Assembly: GCF_034113885.1 (NCBI RefSeq)
Contig: NZ_JAXEWM010000037.1
Coordinates: 1-7,311 of the forward strand
From: Intestinibacter sp034113885
GTDB lineage: Bacteria > Bacillota > Clostridia > Peptostreptococcales > Peptostreptococcaceae
DNA: 7,311 bases
Reading direction: 5' to 3'
The position numbers were made by a program, and so were the translations under genes. This document shows, one piece after another, positions 1-5,916 of this stretch; position 1 is the first letter of the stretch; every line of letters begins with the position of its first letter. Below the pieces are notes generated by a model. It saw only the letters and a list, made by a program, of their open reading frames with translations, was not told where the DNA came from and searched no databases.

Positions 1-334
1 AACTTATATAATCAAGAAAATAACTGGTGGTAAGAGCTCTAAAGCTGCTATATATGTATTAATAGTAGTATTCTTAATAATGATAGCATTCGGTGCAGTT
101 AAATCAGCAAGCTTAGCTTGGACAATGGGTGATATAGGTGTTGGTATGATGGCATGGTTAAATATCATAGCTATATTAATCTTATCTAACACAGTTATGA
201 AATGCTTCAATGACTATGAACGTCAACTTAAATCTGGAGTTCCTACTACAGAAATAACTTTTGATCCTGTTAGCTTAGGAATAAAAGGAGCTACATTCTG
301 GGAAGAAAGAGCTAAAGAAAATAAAAAAGCTTAG
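1..334 (+). CDS. Sodium:alanine symporter (AGCS family), C-terminal fragment
   Basis: This is the 3' end of a gene whose start lies beyond the left edge; the reading frame begins at base 2 and gives 110 residues before TAG. AGCS proteins are inner-membrane secondary transporters that import alanine or glycine with sodium. The fragment shows two hydrophobic spans, about residues 17-33 and 46-63, joined by a short loop containing LAWTMGDIGVG. The cytoplasmic tail carries NTVMKCFNDYERQLKSG followed by FDPVSLGIKGATFWEE, which matches the conserved end of this family (a tail of the DYxxQLKxG...LGIKxAxxWE type). A full-length member is about 450 residues, so roughly the last quarter is present. A strong terminator follows 34 bases after the stop, so the gene ends its transcript here and is not co-transcribed with serS. 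The exact substrate, alanine or glycine, cannot be told from the fragment. Confidence 0.88.
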   Translation, partial: TYIIKKITGGKSSKAAIYVLIVVFLIMIAFGAVKSASLAWTMGDIGVGMMAWLNIIAILILSNTVMKCFNDYERQLKSGVPTTEITFDPVSLGIKGATFWEERAKENKKA

Positions 335-368
335 AAATAAAAAATAATAATTTAAAATAGCCAATTAT

Positions 369-400
369 AAGGGGATGCATAATTTAAGTATCCCCTTTTT
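369..400 (+). terminator. Intrinsic terminator after the symporter gene
   Basis: An 8-base stem AAGGGGAT (369-376) pairs with ATCCCCTT (390-397) around a 13-base loop. The descending arm runs into a T tract at 396-400. Four consecutive G-C pairs are unusual in this AT-rich sequence and make the hairpin convincing. Confidence 0.9.
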
Positions 401-618
401 ATATGTATGTGAAAGAATAGTACACTTGCTGTATTAAATATTTAAATTATATAAATTTATATATAAAAATGTATAAGATTTGTATAAATTGGAAATAAAA
501 TAAAAAAATATCTATTTATATTGTAATTATATATGGAATTTTTTTTTAGAATGGTTATAATTTTATATAGGGTGTAAATTGCTTGTATTATATAAACTGA
601 TATATTTTTTCTAAAGAA
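401..618. other. AT-rich non-coding gap before the serS promoter
   Basis: With the serS promoter and leader, the gene-free stretch is about 330 bases (401-733). This part has no convincing ORF, tRNA or T-box. It holds a 16-base perfect AT-only palindrome (448-463) and a run of nine T (539-547) that no stable hairpin precedes. A weak promoter-like pair, TTGCTG (426-431) and TATAAA (450-455) with an 18-base spacer, overlaps the palindrome, but I would not rely on it. Confidence 0.5.
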
Positions 619-647
619 TTGACAATATAATTCTAAATGAATAAAAT
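619..647 (+). promoter_or_regulatory. Sigma-A type promoter of serS
   Basis: A perfect -35 box TTGACA (619-624) is followed, after a 17-base spacer, by the -10 box TAAAAT (642-647). Transcription should start near 653-655, giving an untranslated leader of about 80 bases before the serS ATG. It lies after the upstream terminator, so serS forms its own transcription unit. Confidence 0.85.
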
Positions 648-733
648 ATAGTTAAATTGGATAAATATGTTTAGGGACTAATACCTTTAGTAGGTGTGCA
701 ATTATACATAATAAAATACTTAGGAGGAAAAAA

Positions 734-2005
734 ATGTTAGATATCAAAAGAATAAGAGAAAATTTAGATGATATTAAGAAAGCTATGGACAGAAGGGGTG
801 AAAAAGAATTTGACCTTGATGCAGTTGTAGCACTAGACGACGAAAGAAGAGAATTATTAAAAGAAGTTGAAGTAATGAAAAATGAAATGAACATCGAATC
901 TAAAAAAATACCTCAACTTATAAAAGAAGGAAAGGACGTTACAGCAGATAAAGCTAGACTTAAAGAATTATCAGATAAAATAAAAGTTGAAGATGAAAAA
1001 GTTAAAAAAGTTCAAGATGAATTAAAATATAGATTACTTAGAATACCTAATGTTCCAAATCCAAAAGTTCCTCAAGGAGAAACTGATGCAGATAACGTAG
1101 AAGAAAGAAAATGGGGAGAACCTAGAAAATTTGACTTTGATTTCAAAGCTCACTGGGATATAGGAACTGATTTAGATATATTAGATTTCGAAAGAGCTGC
1201 TAAAATAACAGGATCAAGATTTACTTTATATAAAAATAAAGGTGCTAAATTAGAAAGAGCATTATATAATTTCTTCTTAGATGAAAATACAACAGTTCAA
1301 GGATACACTGAATTTATACCACCATTTATGGCAAATGCAAATTCATTTATAGGAACTGGTCAATTACCAAAATTCGAAGAAGACATGTTCAAAGTAGACA
1401 ATGGATATTTCTTAATACCAACTGCAGAAGTACCTCTAACTAATATACATGCAAATGAAATACTTCCATATGATGTATTACCACTTAACTATACTGCTTA
1501 TACTCCATGCTTTAGATCAGAAGCTGGTTCTGCAGGTAGAGATACTAGAGGTCTAGTTAGACAACATCAATTCAACAAAGTTGAAATGGTTAAAATATGT
1601 GCACCAGAAGAATCATACAATGAATTAGAAAAATTAACTGCAAATGCAGAACATTTACTACAAAAATTAGGATTACCATATAGAGTTGTAAGAATATGTA
1701 CTGGTGACTTAGGATTCACTGCTGCTTTCAAATATGACTTAGAAGTATGGATGCCAAGCTACAATAGATACGTAGAAATATCTTCTTGCTCAAACTGTGA
1801 AGACTTCCAAGCTAGACGTGCTGGAATAAGATTCAAGAGAAGTAAAGATGCTAAAGCAGAATACTGTCATACATTAAATGGTTCAGGTCTTGCTGTAGGT
1901 AGAGCATTTGCTGCTATACTTGAAAATTATCAACAAGAAGATGGTTCTGTAGTAGTTCCAGAAGTATTAAGACCTTATATGGGTGTAGATGTAATAACAA
2001 AATAG
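734..2005 (+). CDS. serS: Seryl-tRNA synthetase
   Basis: This cytoplasmic class II aminoacyl-tRNA synthetase activates serine with ATP and charges tRNA-Ser; it also charges tRNA-Sec where that exists. The 423-residue product is of normal bacterial length. Residues 1 to about 105 form the charged two-helix coiled-coil arm that grips the long variable arm of tRNA-Ser, starting MLDIKRIREN. The catalytic domain follows. It has the motif 1 region around YTEFIPPFMANANSF (191-205), the serine-binding TAE loop (230-232), motif 2 with FRSEAGSAGRDTRG (260-273) including the ATP-contacting arginine, and motif 3 with LNGSGLAVGRAFAAILENYQ (381-400) including Arg390. YVEISSCSNCEDFQARR (346-362) is the usual segment near the active site. 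AGGAGG (722-727) lies six bases before the ATG and fixes the start. The gene has its own promoter and terminator. All catalytic motifs are intact. Many Firmicute serS genes are under T-box control, but no T-box core is visible here. Confidence 0.98.
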   Translation: MLDIKRIRENLDDIKKAMDRRGEKEFDLDAVVALDDERRELLKEVEVMKNEMNIESKKIPQLIKEGKDVTADKARLKELSDKIKVEDEKVKKVQDELKYRLLRIPNVPNPKVPQGETDADNVEERKWGEPRKFDFDFKAHWDIGTDLDILDFERAAKITGSRFTLYKNKGAKLERALYNFFLDENTTVQGYTEFIPPFMANANSFIGTGQLPKFEEDMFKVDNGYFLIPTAEVPLTNIHANEILPYDVLPLNYTAYTPCFRSEAGSAGRDTRGLVRQHQFNKVEMVKICAPEESYNELEKLTANAEHLLQKLGLPYRVVRICTGDLGFTAAFKYDLEVWMPSYNRYVEISSCSNCEDFQARRAGIRFKRSKDAKAEYCHTLNGSGLAVGRAFAAILENYQQEDGSVVVPEVLRPYMGVDVITK

Positions 2006-2030
2006 TAAATTAAATAATTAAAAATAAAAG

Positions 2031-2070
2031 AGCGCTGATAATTAATTTATCGGTGCTTTTTTATTTTTTT
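2031..2070 (+). terminator. Intrinsic terminator of serS
   Basis: AGCGCTGATAA (2031-2041) pairs over 11 positions with TTATCGGTGCT (2047-2057), including two G-U wobbles, around the five-base loop TTAAT. The T tract begins in the descending arm and continues as TTTTTT-A-TTTTTTT to 2070. The stop codon of serS lies 25 bases upstream. Confidence 0.9.
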
Positions 2071-2177
2071 GTAAATAGTAAATTATATAAAATCGAACAT
2101 CAATATAAAAACAATACATATAAAAAACACTATATAATTTAAAATAAGAACTATTTTTAAAAAATATAAATAAATGT

Positions 2178-2206
2178 TTGACAATTTATGTAAATAATAA
2201 TAGAAT
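2178..2206 (+). promoter_or_regulatory. Sigma-A type promoter of the ACT/DUF711 operon
   Basis: TTGACA (2178-2183) and TAGAAT (2201-2206) are separated by exactly 17 bases. The start point should be near 2213, leaving a leader of only about 23 bases, most of it the ribosome binding site region. There is no room for a riboswitch or attenuator, so any control probably acts at initiation. Confidence 0.87.
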
Positions 2207-2235
2207 TAAATCATCAACGTAAAGGGGGAGAAATA

Positions 2236-2505
2236 ATGAAAGCATTTTTAACAGTAATAGGAAAAGACAAAGTTGGGATAGTGGCAGCAATATCTGATGA
2301 ATTATTTAAACTAAATGTCAATATTATTGACATAACACAAACTATAATGGAAGACTTTTTCACTATGGTAGTAATGGTAGATTTAAGTACAAGTTCTAAA
2401 TCTTTTGACGAAATTAAGGATGCTCTAGTAAAAAGAGGAGAATCTATAGGTGTAGAAGCTAGAATTCAAAGAGAAGAAATTTTTAACAAAATGCATAGAA
2501 TTTAG
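2236..2505 (+). CDS. ACT-domain protein, UPF0237 family
   Basis: This 89-residue protein is essentially a single ACT domain, about residues 3-76. The opening strand and turn FLTVIGKDKVGIVAAISDEL (4-23) is the typical ACT start, with the GKDKVGI loop where such domains bind small ligands, often amino acids, at a dimer interface. It is followed by a strand containing NIIDITQTIMEDFFTMVVMV. There is no enzymatic domain, so the expected role is ligand sensing or partner control in the cytoplasm. AGGGGGAG (2223-2230) lies five bases before the ATG. The stop codon overlaps the ribosome binding site of the DUF711 gene, whose start lies nine bases further on, so the two are co-transcribed and probably translationally coupled. 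The same pair occurs in streptococci (SP0238 and SP0239 in pneumococcus, from memory). The family is well recognised; its ligand and target are not known to me. Confidence 0.92.
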   Translation: MKAFLTVIGKDKVGIVAAISDELFKLNVNIIDITQTIMEDFFTMVVMVDLSTSSKSFDEIKDALVKRGESIGVEARIQREEIFNKMHRI

Positions 2506-2514
2506 GGGGTAGTC

Positions 2515-3870
2515 ATGAACGTTAAAAATATACTAGAAACTATCAGCATGATAGAAGAACAGAAATTAGATATTAGAACTATAACAATGGGTATATCTCT
2601 ACTTGACTGCATTGATTCTGATGGAGAAAAGGCAAGAGAAAAAATATACAAAAAAATAACTACTTGTGCTAAGGATTTAGTAAAAGTGGGTAAAGAAATT
2701 GAAAGTGAGTTTGGAATTCCAATAGTAAATAAGAGGGTTTCTGTAACACCTATATCAATAGTAGCAGGAGCTTGCGATGATAAAGACTATGTGGAATTTG
2801 CAAAAACTTTAGATAAAGCAGCAGAAGAATTAGGAATAGATTTTATAGGTGGATTTTCTGCTTTATGCCAAAAAGGTTATACTAAAGGTGATGAAATATT
2901 GATAAAATCAATTCCAGAAGCTTTAGCATGTACTAATAAGGTCTGTGCATCAGTTAATGTAGGTTCTACGAGATCTGGACTTAATATGGATGCTATAAAA
3001 GAAATGGGACAAATAGTAAAACAAACAGCTGAATTAACAAAAGAACAAAAGGGATTTGGTTGTGCTAAATTAGTTGTATTTTGTAATGCTGTTGAAGATA
3101 ATCCATTTATGGCAGGTGCTTTCCATGGAGTTGGAGAAGCAGACACAGTTATAAATGTAGGTGTAAGTGGTCCTGGAGTTGTTCAAAGAGCACTTGAAAA
3201 GGTTAAAGGTGAATCTTTTGATGTTGTAGCAGATACAATAAAAAATACAGCATTTAAAGTAACTAGAATGGGACAATTAGTTGGACAAGAAGCTTCTAAA
3301 CGTTTAGGCGTTCCTTTTGGTATAGTGGACTTATCATTAGCTCCAACACCAGCAATAGGAGATTCTGTTGCAAATATAATTGAAGAAATGGGTGTTGAAG
3401 TTGTAGGTGCATACGGTACAACAGCAGCTCTAGCATTACTTAACGACGCTGTTAAAAAAGGTGGAGTTATGGCTTGTTCTCGTGTAGGAGGATTAAGTGG
3501 TGCATTTATACCAGTATCAGAGGATGCAGGAATGATAGATGCAGTTTTAAACGGTTCTTTATGCTTAGAAAAATTAGAAGCTATGACAGCTATATGTTCA
3601 GTTGGTCTAGATATGATAGCAGTTCCTGGAGATACACCAGCTGAGACAATAGCAGCTATGATAGCCGATGAAGCTGCTATAGGTATGATAAATAACAAGA
3701 CAACTGCAGTCAGAGTTATACCAGCTCCAGGCTGTAAGGTTGGTGAAATGGTTGAATTTGGAGGTCTATTAGGTAGAGCTCCTGTAATGGAAGTTAATAA
3801 ATATTCTTCTAAAGATTTCATAGACAGAGGTGGTAAAATACCAGCTCCAATACATTCATTTAAAAATTAA
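2515..3870 (+). CDS. UPF0210/DUF711 protein (PFL-like fold), function unknown
   Basis: This 451-residue soluble protein has the usual UPF0210 length. It has no signal peptide or membrane span. Segments I recognise as characteristic are RTITMGISLLDC (21-32), KRVSVTPISIVAG (73-85), FIGGFSALCQKG (110-121), CASVNVGSTRSGLNMDA (144-160), GAFHGVGEADTVINVGVSGPGVV (201-223, given in pieces: GAFHGVGEAD then TVINVGVSGPGVV), DLSLAPTPAIGDSVA (272-286) and VGLDMIAVPGDTP (363-375). Databases often call these proteins 'PFL family' because the solved pneumococcal homologue has a fold related to pyruvate formate-lyase and anaerobic ribonucleotide reductase. No C-terminal glycyl-radical motif is present, so radical chemistry should not be assumed. 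The sequence holds 12 cysteines, including Cys118, Cys139, Cys144, Cys183 and Cys190, which may matter in an anaerobe. AGGGGG (2504-2509) lies five bases before the ATG and overlaps the stop of the ACT gene. A strong terminator closes the unit. The ACT protein may be its regulatory partner (inference). Confidence 0.93.
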   Translation: MNVKNILETISMIEEQKLDIRTITMGISLLDCIDSDGEKAREKIYKKITTCAKDLVKVGKEIESEFGIPIVNKRVSVTPISIVAGACDDKDYVEFAKTLDKAAEELGIDFIGGFSALCQKGYTKGDEILIKSIPEALACTNKVCASVNVGSTRSGLNMDAIKEMGQIVKQTAELTKEQKGFGCAKLVVFCNAVEDNPFMAGAFHGVGEADTVINVGVSGPGVVQRALEKVKGESFDVVADTIKNTAFKVTRMGQLVGQEASKRLGVPFGIVDLSLAPTPAIGDSVANIIEEMGVEVVGAYGTTAALALLNDAVKKGGVMACSRVGGLSGAFIPVSEDAGMIDAVLNGSLCLEKLEAMTAICSVGLDMIAVPGDTPAETIAAMIADEAAIGMINNKTTAVRVIPAPGCKVGEMVEFGGLLGRAPVMEVNKYSSKDFIDRGGKIPAPIHSFKN

Positions 3871-3890
3871 TATAATAAAATACAGAGAAT

Positions 3891-3930
3891 GCTGTAAATT
3901 GATTTTGATCATTTTACAGCAATTTTTTTT
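3891..3930 (+). terminator. Intrinsic terminator of the ACT/DUF711 operon
   Basis: GCTGTAAATTGAT (3891-3903) pairs with ATCATTTTACAGC (3908-3920). The 13-position stem has a single T-T mismatch, and its loop is TTTG. Eight consecutive T follow at 3923-3930. It separates this operon from the division cluster downstream. Confidence 0.93.
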
Positions 3931-3986
3931 GAAAATAATATTTAAAATTTTAACAATAGGTTTAATAAAAATTAAAGGAGAAATAA

Positions 3987-4055
3987 TTGTTAATAACAAA
4001 TAATAATATAGCTGATTATTTTAGGGGGTGGAGTCTTGGCGAAAAAGAGGATTAA
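3987..4055 (+). other. Possible 22-codon leader ORF with a 13-base dyad at its start
   Basis: AAAGGAG (3974-3980), a very good ribosome binding site, lies six bases before a TTG at 3987. From there an open frame of 22 codons runs to TAA at 4053-4055. It overlaps the first 20 bases of the HlyD-like gene in another frame. The peptide would read MLITNNNIADYFRGWSLGEK plus two residues and resembles nothing I know. The first bases, TTGTTA-A-TAACAA (3987-3999), form a perfect inverted repeat that could equally be an operator. It may be a leader peptide coupling translation to the next gene, or chance. No clear sigma-A promoter was found in 3931-3973, although the terminator before it implies one. 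Confidence 0.25.
4024..4030 (+). promoter_or_regulatory. Ribosome binding site supporting a TTG start at 4036
   Basis: GGGGGTG (4024-4030), within AGGGGGTGGAG, lies about seven bases before TTG 4036. An in-frame stop at 4009-4011 blocks any longer version, and no ATG or GTG occurs in frame between that stop and 4036. The TTG is therefore the only well-placed start. Confidence 0.65.
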
Positions 4056-5103
4056 AATAAAATATACAAATTTATTTATACTTATAGTGATTGTGTATAT
4101 ATCAGTTCAAATTATAATTTGGGCAATTGGTTACTTTACAAAAACTAAAGTACTCGAAAATGAATGCATTTCGCTAAAAATAAAAGAAACAGGTCTAGTT
4201 GTAATGGAGGAATATCTTATAAAATCGAATGAAGAAGGTACTGTAAGCTATAATGTTTGTTCTGGAGAAAAAATCCAAAAGGATAAGTCTATACTTACAG
4301 TAAATCAATTGAATCAAAACGATGAAATATCAAGTCAAATTAAATCCCTACAAGATGATATAAAAAAATTAGAGCAAGAAAAAAACAGCGTAAATTCAAA
4401 TATTATACTCAATAAAAAAGAGCAACTTAAAATATTAGAAAGTAAAAGAAATAATTATTTTATAGATTATAAATCACCTATTTCAGGAATTGTATCTTTT
4501 AAATACGATGATAATTATGACAAACTAGATCGCCAAAAAGAAGATATAGATGAAGATATAATAGATTCTATTGAAAATAATTTTGTTGATATAAAATCTG
4601 AAAAGCATAAAGTTAAATCATCGGATATATTGCTTAGAATAATAAATCCGAATGAAGTATATGTATACATATTTACTGATAAAAATGTTTTGAAAAATAA
4701 TCAAGATGTGAACATTGTTATAAACGAACAGGAGATTAGTGGAAAAGTTTACAATATATATAAAAAGAATGGAAAAAATGCTGCGATAATAAAAATTATG
4801 GAACAAAATATGTCAATATACGATACAAGAATTAAAGAATTTGATATAATATATAAAAAAATAGAAGGTTTTAAAATTCCTATAGAATCTATTGTAGAAG
4901 AAAATAATATTTTAGGTGTTTATGTAATAAATGAAGAGACAAAAATGCCTGAATTTGTAAGTTTAAATAAAAATTTTTATAAAGATGAAAAATATCTATA
5001 TGTGGATTATAATAGAATTAAAGATGAAAAAAATTTGAATTTATATGATAGAATATTATTATATCCAAATTTTATAAACAAAAATATTAAAGTGAGCAGG
5101 TGA
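4036..5103 (+). CDS. HlyD-like (membrane fusion protein-like) membrane-anchored protein of the division cluster
   Basis: The 355-residue product starts with a basic stretch MAKKRIKIKY and a single hydrophobic span at about residues 11-33. This suggests a short cytoplasmic N-terminus and a large extracytoplasmic domain. Residues about 47-90 resemble the first half of a biotinyl/lipoyl-like barrel, with ETGLVVMEEYLIKSNEEGTV then SGEKIQKDKSILTVN. A charged coiled-coil segment follows (about 93-140, QIKSLQDDIKKLEQEKN). The second barrel half begins at YKSPISGIVSFKYDD (145-159), and a beta-rich domain covers 195-300. This is the layout of HlyD-type adaptors, though with a short coiled coil. No ABC transporter or other efflux partner is in the window. 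The gene sits ten bases upstream of yggS and heads the sepF/yggT/ylmH block, so a role at the septum or envelope is possible (inference). I recall homologues at this place in Clostridioides. The sequence is less conserved in appearance and more AT-rich than its neighbours. The fold call is fairly sure; the function is unknown. Confidence 0.75.
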   Translation: MAKKRIKIKYTNLFILIVIVYISVQIIIWAIGYFTKTKVLENECISLKIKETGLVVMEEYLIKSNEEGTVSYNVCSGEKIQKDKSILTVNQLNQNDEISSQIKSLQDDIKKLEQEKNSVNSNIILNKKEQLKILESKRNNYFIDYKSPISGIVSFKYDDNYDKLDRQKEDIDEDIIDSIENNFVDIKSEKHKVKSSDILLRIINPNEVYVYIFTDKNVLKNNQDVNIVINEQEISGKVYNIYKKNGKNAAIIKIMEQNMSIYDTRIKEFDIIYKKIEGFKIPIESIVEENNILGVYVINEETKMPEFVSLNKNFYKDEKYLYVDYNRIKDEKNLNLYDRILLYPNFINKNIKVSR

Positions 5104-5113
5104 CGTTTAAGTA

Positions 5114-5812
5114 ATGAGTATAGAAGCAAATATAAATAAAATTAGAAATGAAATTGCATCAATATGCAATGATTGTGGTAGAGACCCTAAAGAGGTCAAT
5201 TTAATGGCTGTTACAAAAACAGTCGATACTGACGCAGTACTTGAAGCTATAAATGCTGGTATAACAGATGTAGGTGAAAATAAACCTCAAGAGTTAGCTA
5301 GAAAGTACGAAGTAATAGGAGATAAAGTAAATTGGCATTTAATAGGGACATTGCAAACTAATAAAGTAAAATATATAATTGATAAAGTCACAATGATACA
5401 TTCATTAGATAGAGAGCCTCTATGTGAGGAAATCCAAAAAAGAGCAGAAAAAATAGACAGAGTTATAGATTGCCTAGTTCAAGTCAACATATCTAAGGAA
5501 GAAACTAAACATGGACTTTATAAAGACGATGTAGTAGATTTTGTTAAGATTGTATCTGAAAAATATAAAAATATAAGAATTAAAGGTCTTATGACAATGG
5601 CACCATTTGTAGAAGATGAAGAGGTTATAGAAGGCGTATTTAAAGGATTAAAGGATTTATCTTTAGAAATAGAAGCGCTTGGCCTTCAAAATGTTTCTAT
5701 GGATACTCTATCTATGGGAATGAGTCATGACTACCATATTGCGATAAAACACGGTGCTACTATTGTAAGAGTAGGAACAGCAATATTTGGTCCAAGAAAT
5801 TATAATAAATAA
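5114..5812 (+). CDS. yggS: YggS/YlmE family pyridoxal 5'-phosphate homeostasis protein
   Basis: This 232-residue cytoplasmic protein is a single TIM-barrel PLP-binding protein (PLPBP/PROSC family). It holds PLP and keeps vitamin B6 and amino-acid pools balanced; no catalytic activity is firmly established. Lys35 in LMAVTKTVD (30-38) is the expected Schiff-base lysine. Other family hallmarks are DVGENKPQEL (52-61), WHLIGTLQTNKVKY (74-87), the GLMTMAPF segment (158-165), DTLSMGMSHDYHIAI (197-211), and the phosphate-binding RVGTAIFGPR (219-228). Length is normal and all key residues are present. The ribosome binding site AGGTGA (5098-5103) overlaps the stop of the HlyD-like gene, with the ATG ten bases beyond, so the two are probably translated from one message. 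Its place immediately before sepF matches the ylmE-ylmF order of Bacillus. Confidence 0.96.
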   Translation: MSIEANINKIRNEIASICNDCGRDPKEVNLMAVTKTVDTDAVLEAINAGITDVGENKPQELARKYEVIGDKVNWHLIGTLQTNKVKYIIDKVTMIHSLDREPLCEEIQKRAEKIDRVIDCLVQVNISKEETKHGLYKDDVVDFVKIVSEKYKNIRIKGLMTMAPFVEDEEVIEGVFKGLKDLSLEIEALGLQNVSMDTLSMGMSHDYHIAIKHGATIVRVGTAIFGPRNYNK

Positions 5813-5841
5813 GTTTAAATAGTATTTATATGTAGGACTTA

Positions 5842-5870
5842 AATTATATTTAGTACTTGAAAATATAATT
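5842..5870. repeat. Perfect 10-base inverted repeat between yggS and sepF
   Basis: AATTATATTT (5842-5851) is the exact reverse complement of AAATATAATT (5861-5870), with a nine-base loop AGTACTTGA. The stem is entirely A-T, so as RNA it would be weak, and no T tract follows, so it is not a terminator. The right arm contains TATAAT (5864-5869), which matches a -10 box exactly, but no convincing -35 box is found upstream. It could be an operator or a chance feature of AT-rich DNA. Confidence 0.45.
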
Positions 5871-5901
5871 AAAAATATTAAAAAAAGGATTATAAATTTA
5901 A

Positions 5902-5907
5902 AGGAGG
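5902..5907 (+). promoter_or_regulatory. Ribosome binding site that fixes the sepF start at 5917
   Basis: AGGAGG (5902-5907) directly abuts an in-frame ATG at 5908, leaving no spacer, whereas the next in-frame ATG at 5917 has a nine-base spacer. The downstream ATG also gives the expected SepF N-terminus, MANGLFSKFK. Confidence 0.85.
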
Positions 5908-5916
5908 ATGGAAATA

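Noticed and set aside
539..547. Run of nine T as a terminator
   Set aside because: No stable inverted repeat precedes it on the + strand, and the symporter gene is already closed by the hairpin at 369-400.
569..574. AGGGTG resembling the start of the T-box core before serS
   Set aside because: Only six bases match, the following bases (TAAATTG) do not continue to GGNACCGCG, and the clear promoter at 619-647 lies downstream of it.
2141..2157. Small hairpin AAAATA/TATTTT upstream of the ACT gene promoter
   Set aside because: A six-base A-T stem in AT-rich DNA upstream of the -35 box is expected by chance. It has no T tail and no clear role.
3481..3492. RVGG (residues 323-326) in the DUF711 protein as a glycyl-radical motif
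   Set aside because: True glycyl-radical motifs (RVxGY/F) lie close to the C-terminus. This one is about 125 residues from the end and lacks the following aromatic residue, and no activating enzyme gene is nearby.
3183..3821. 212-codon open frame on the minus strand
   Set aside because: It is antisense to the well-conserved DUF711 gene. Its low-complexity product has no recognisable motif, as expected for a shadow frame.
5908..5916. Upstream in-frame ATG of sepF
   Set aside because: It directly abuts the AGGAGG site with no spacer. The ATG at 5917 is correctly spaced and yields the typical SepF N-terminus.
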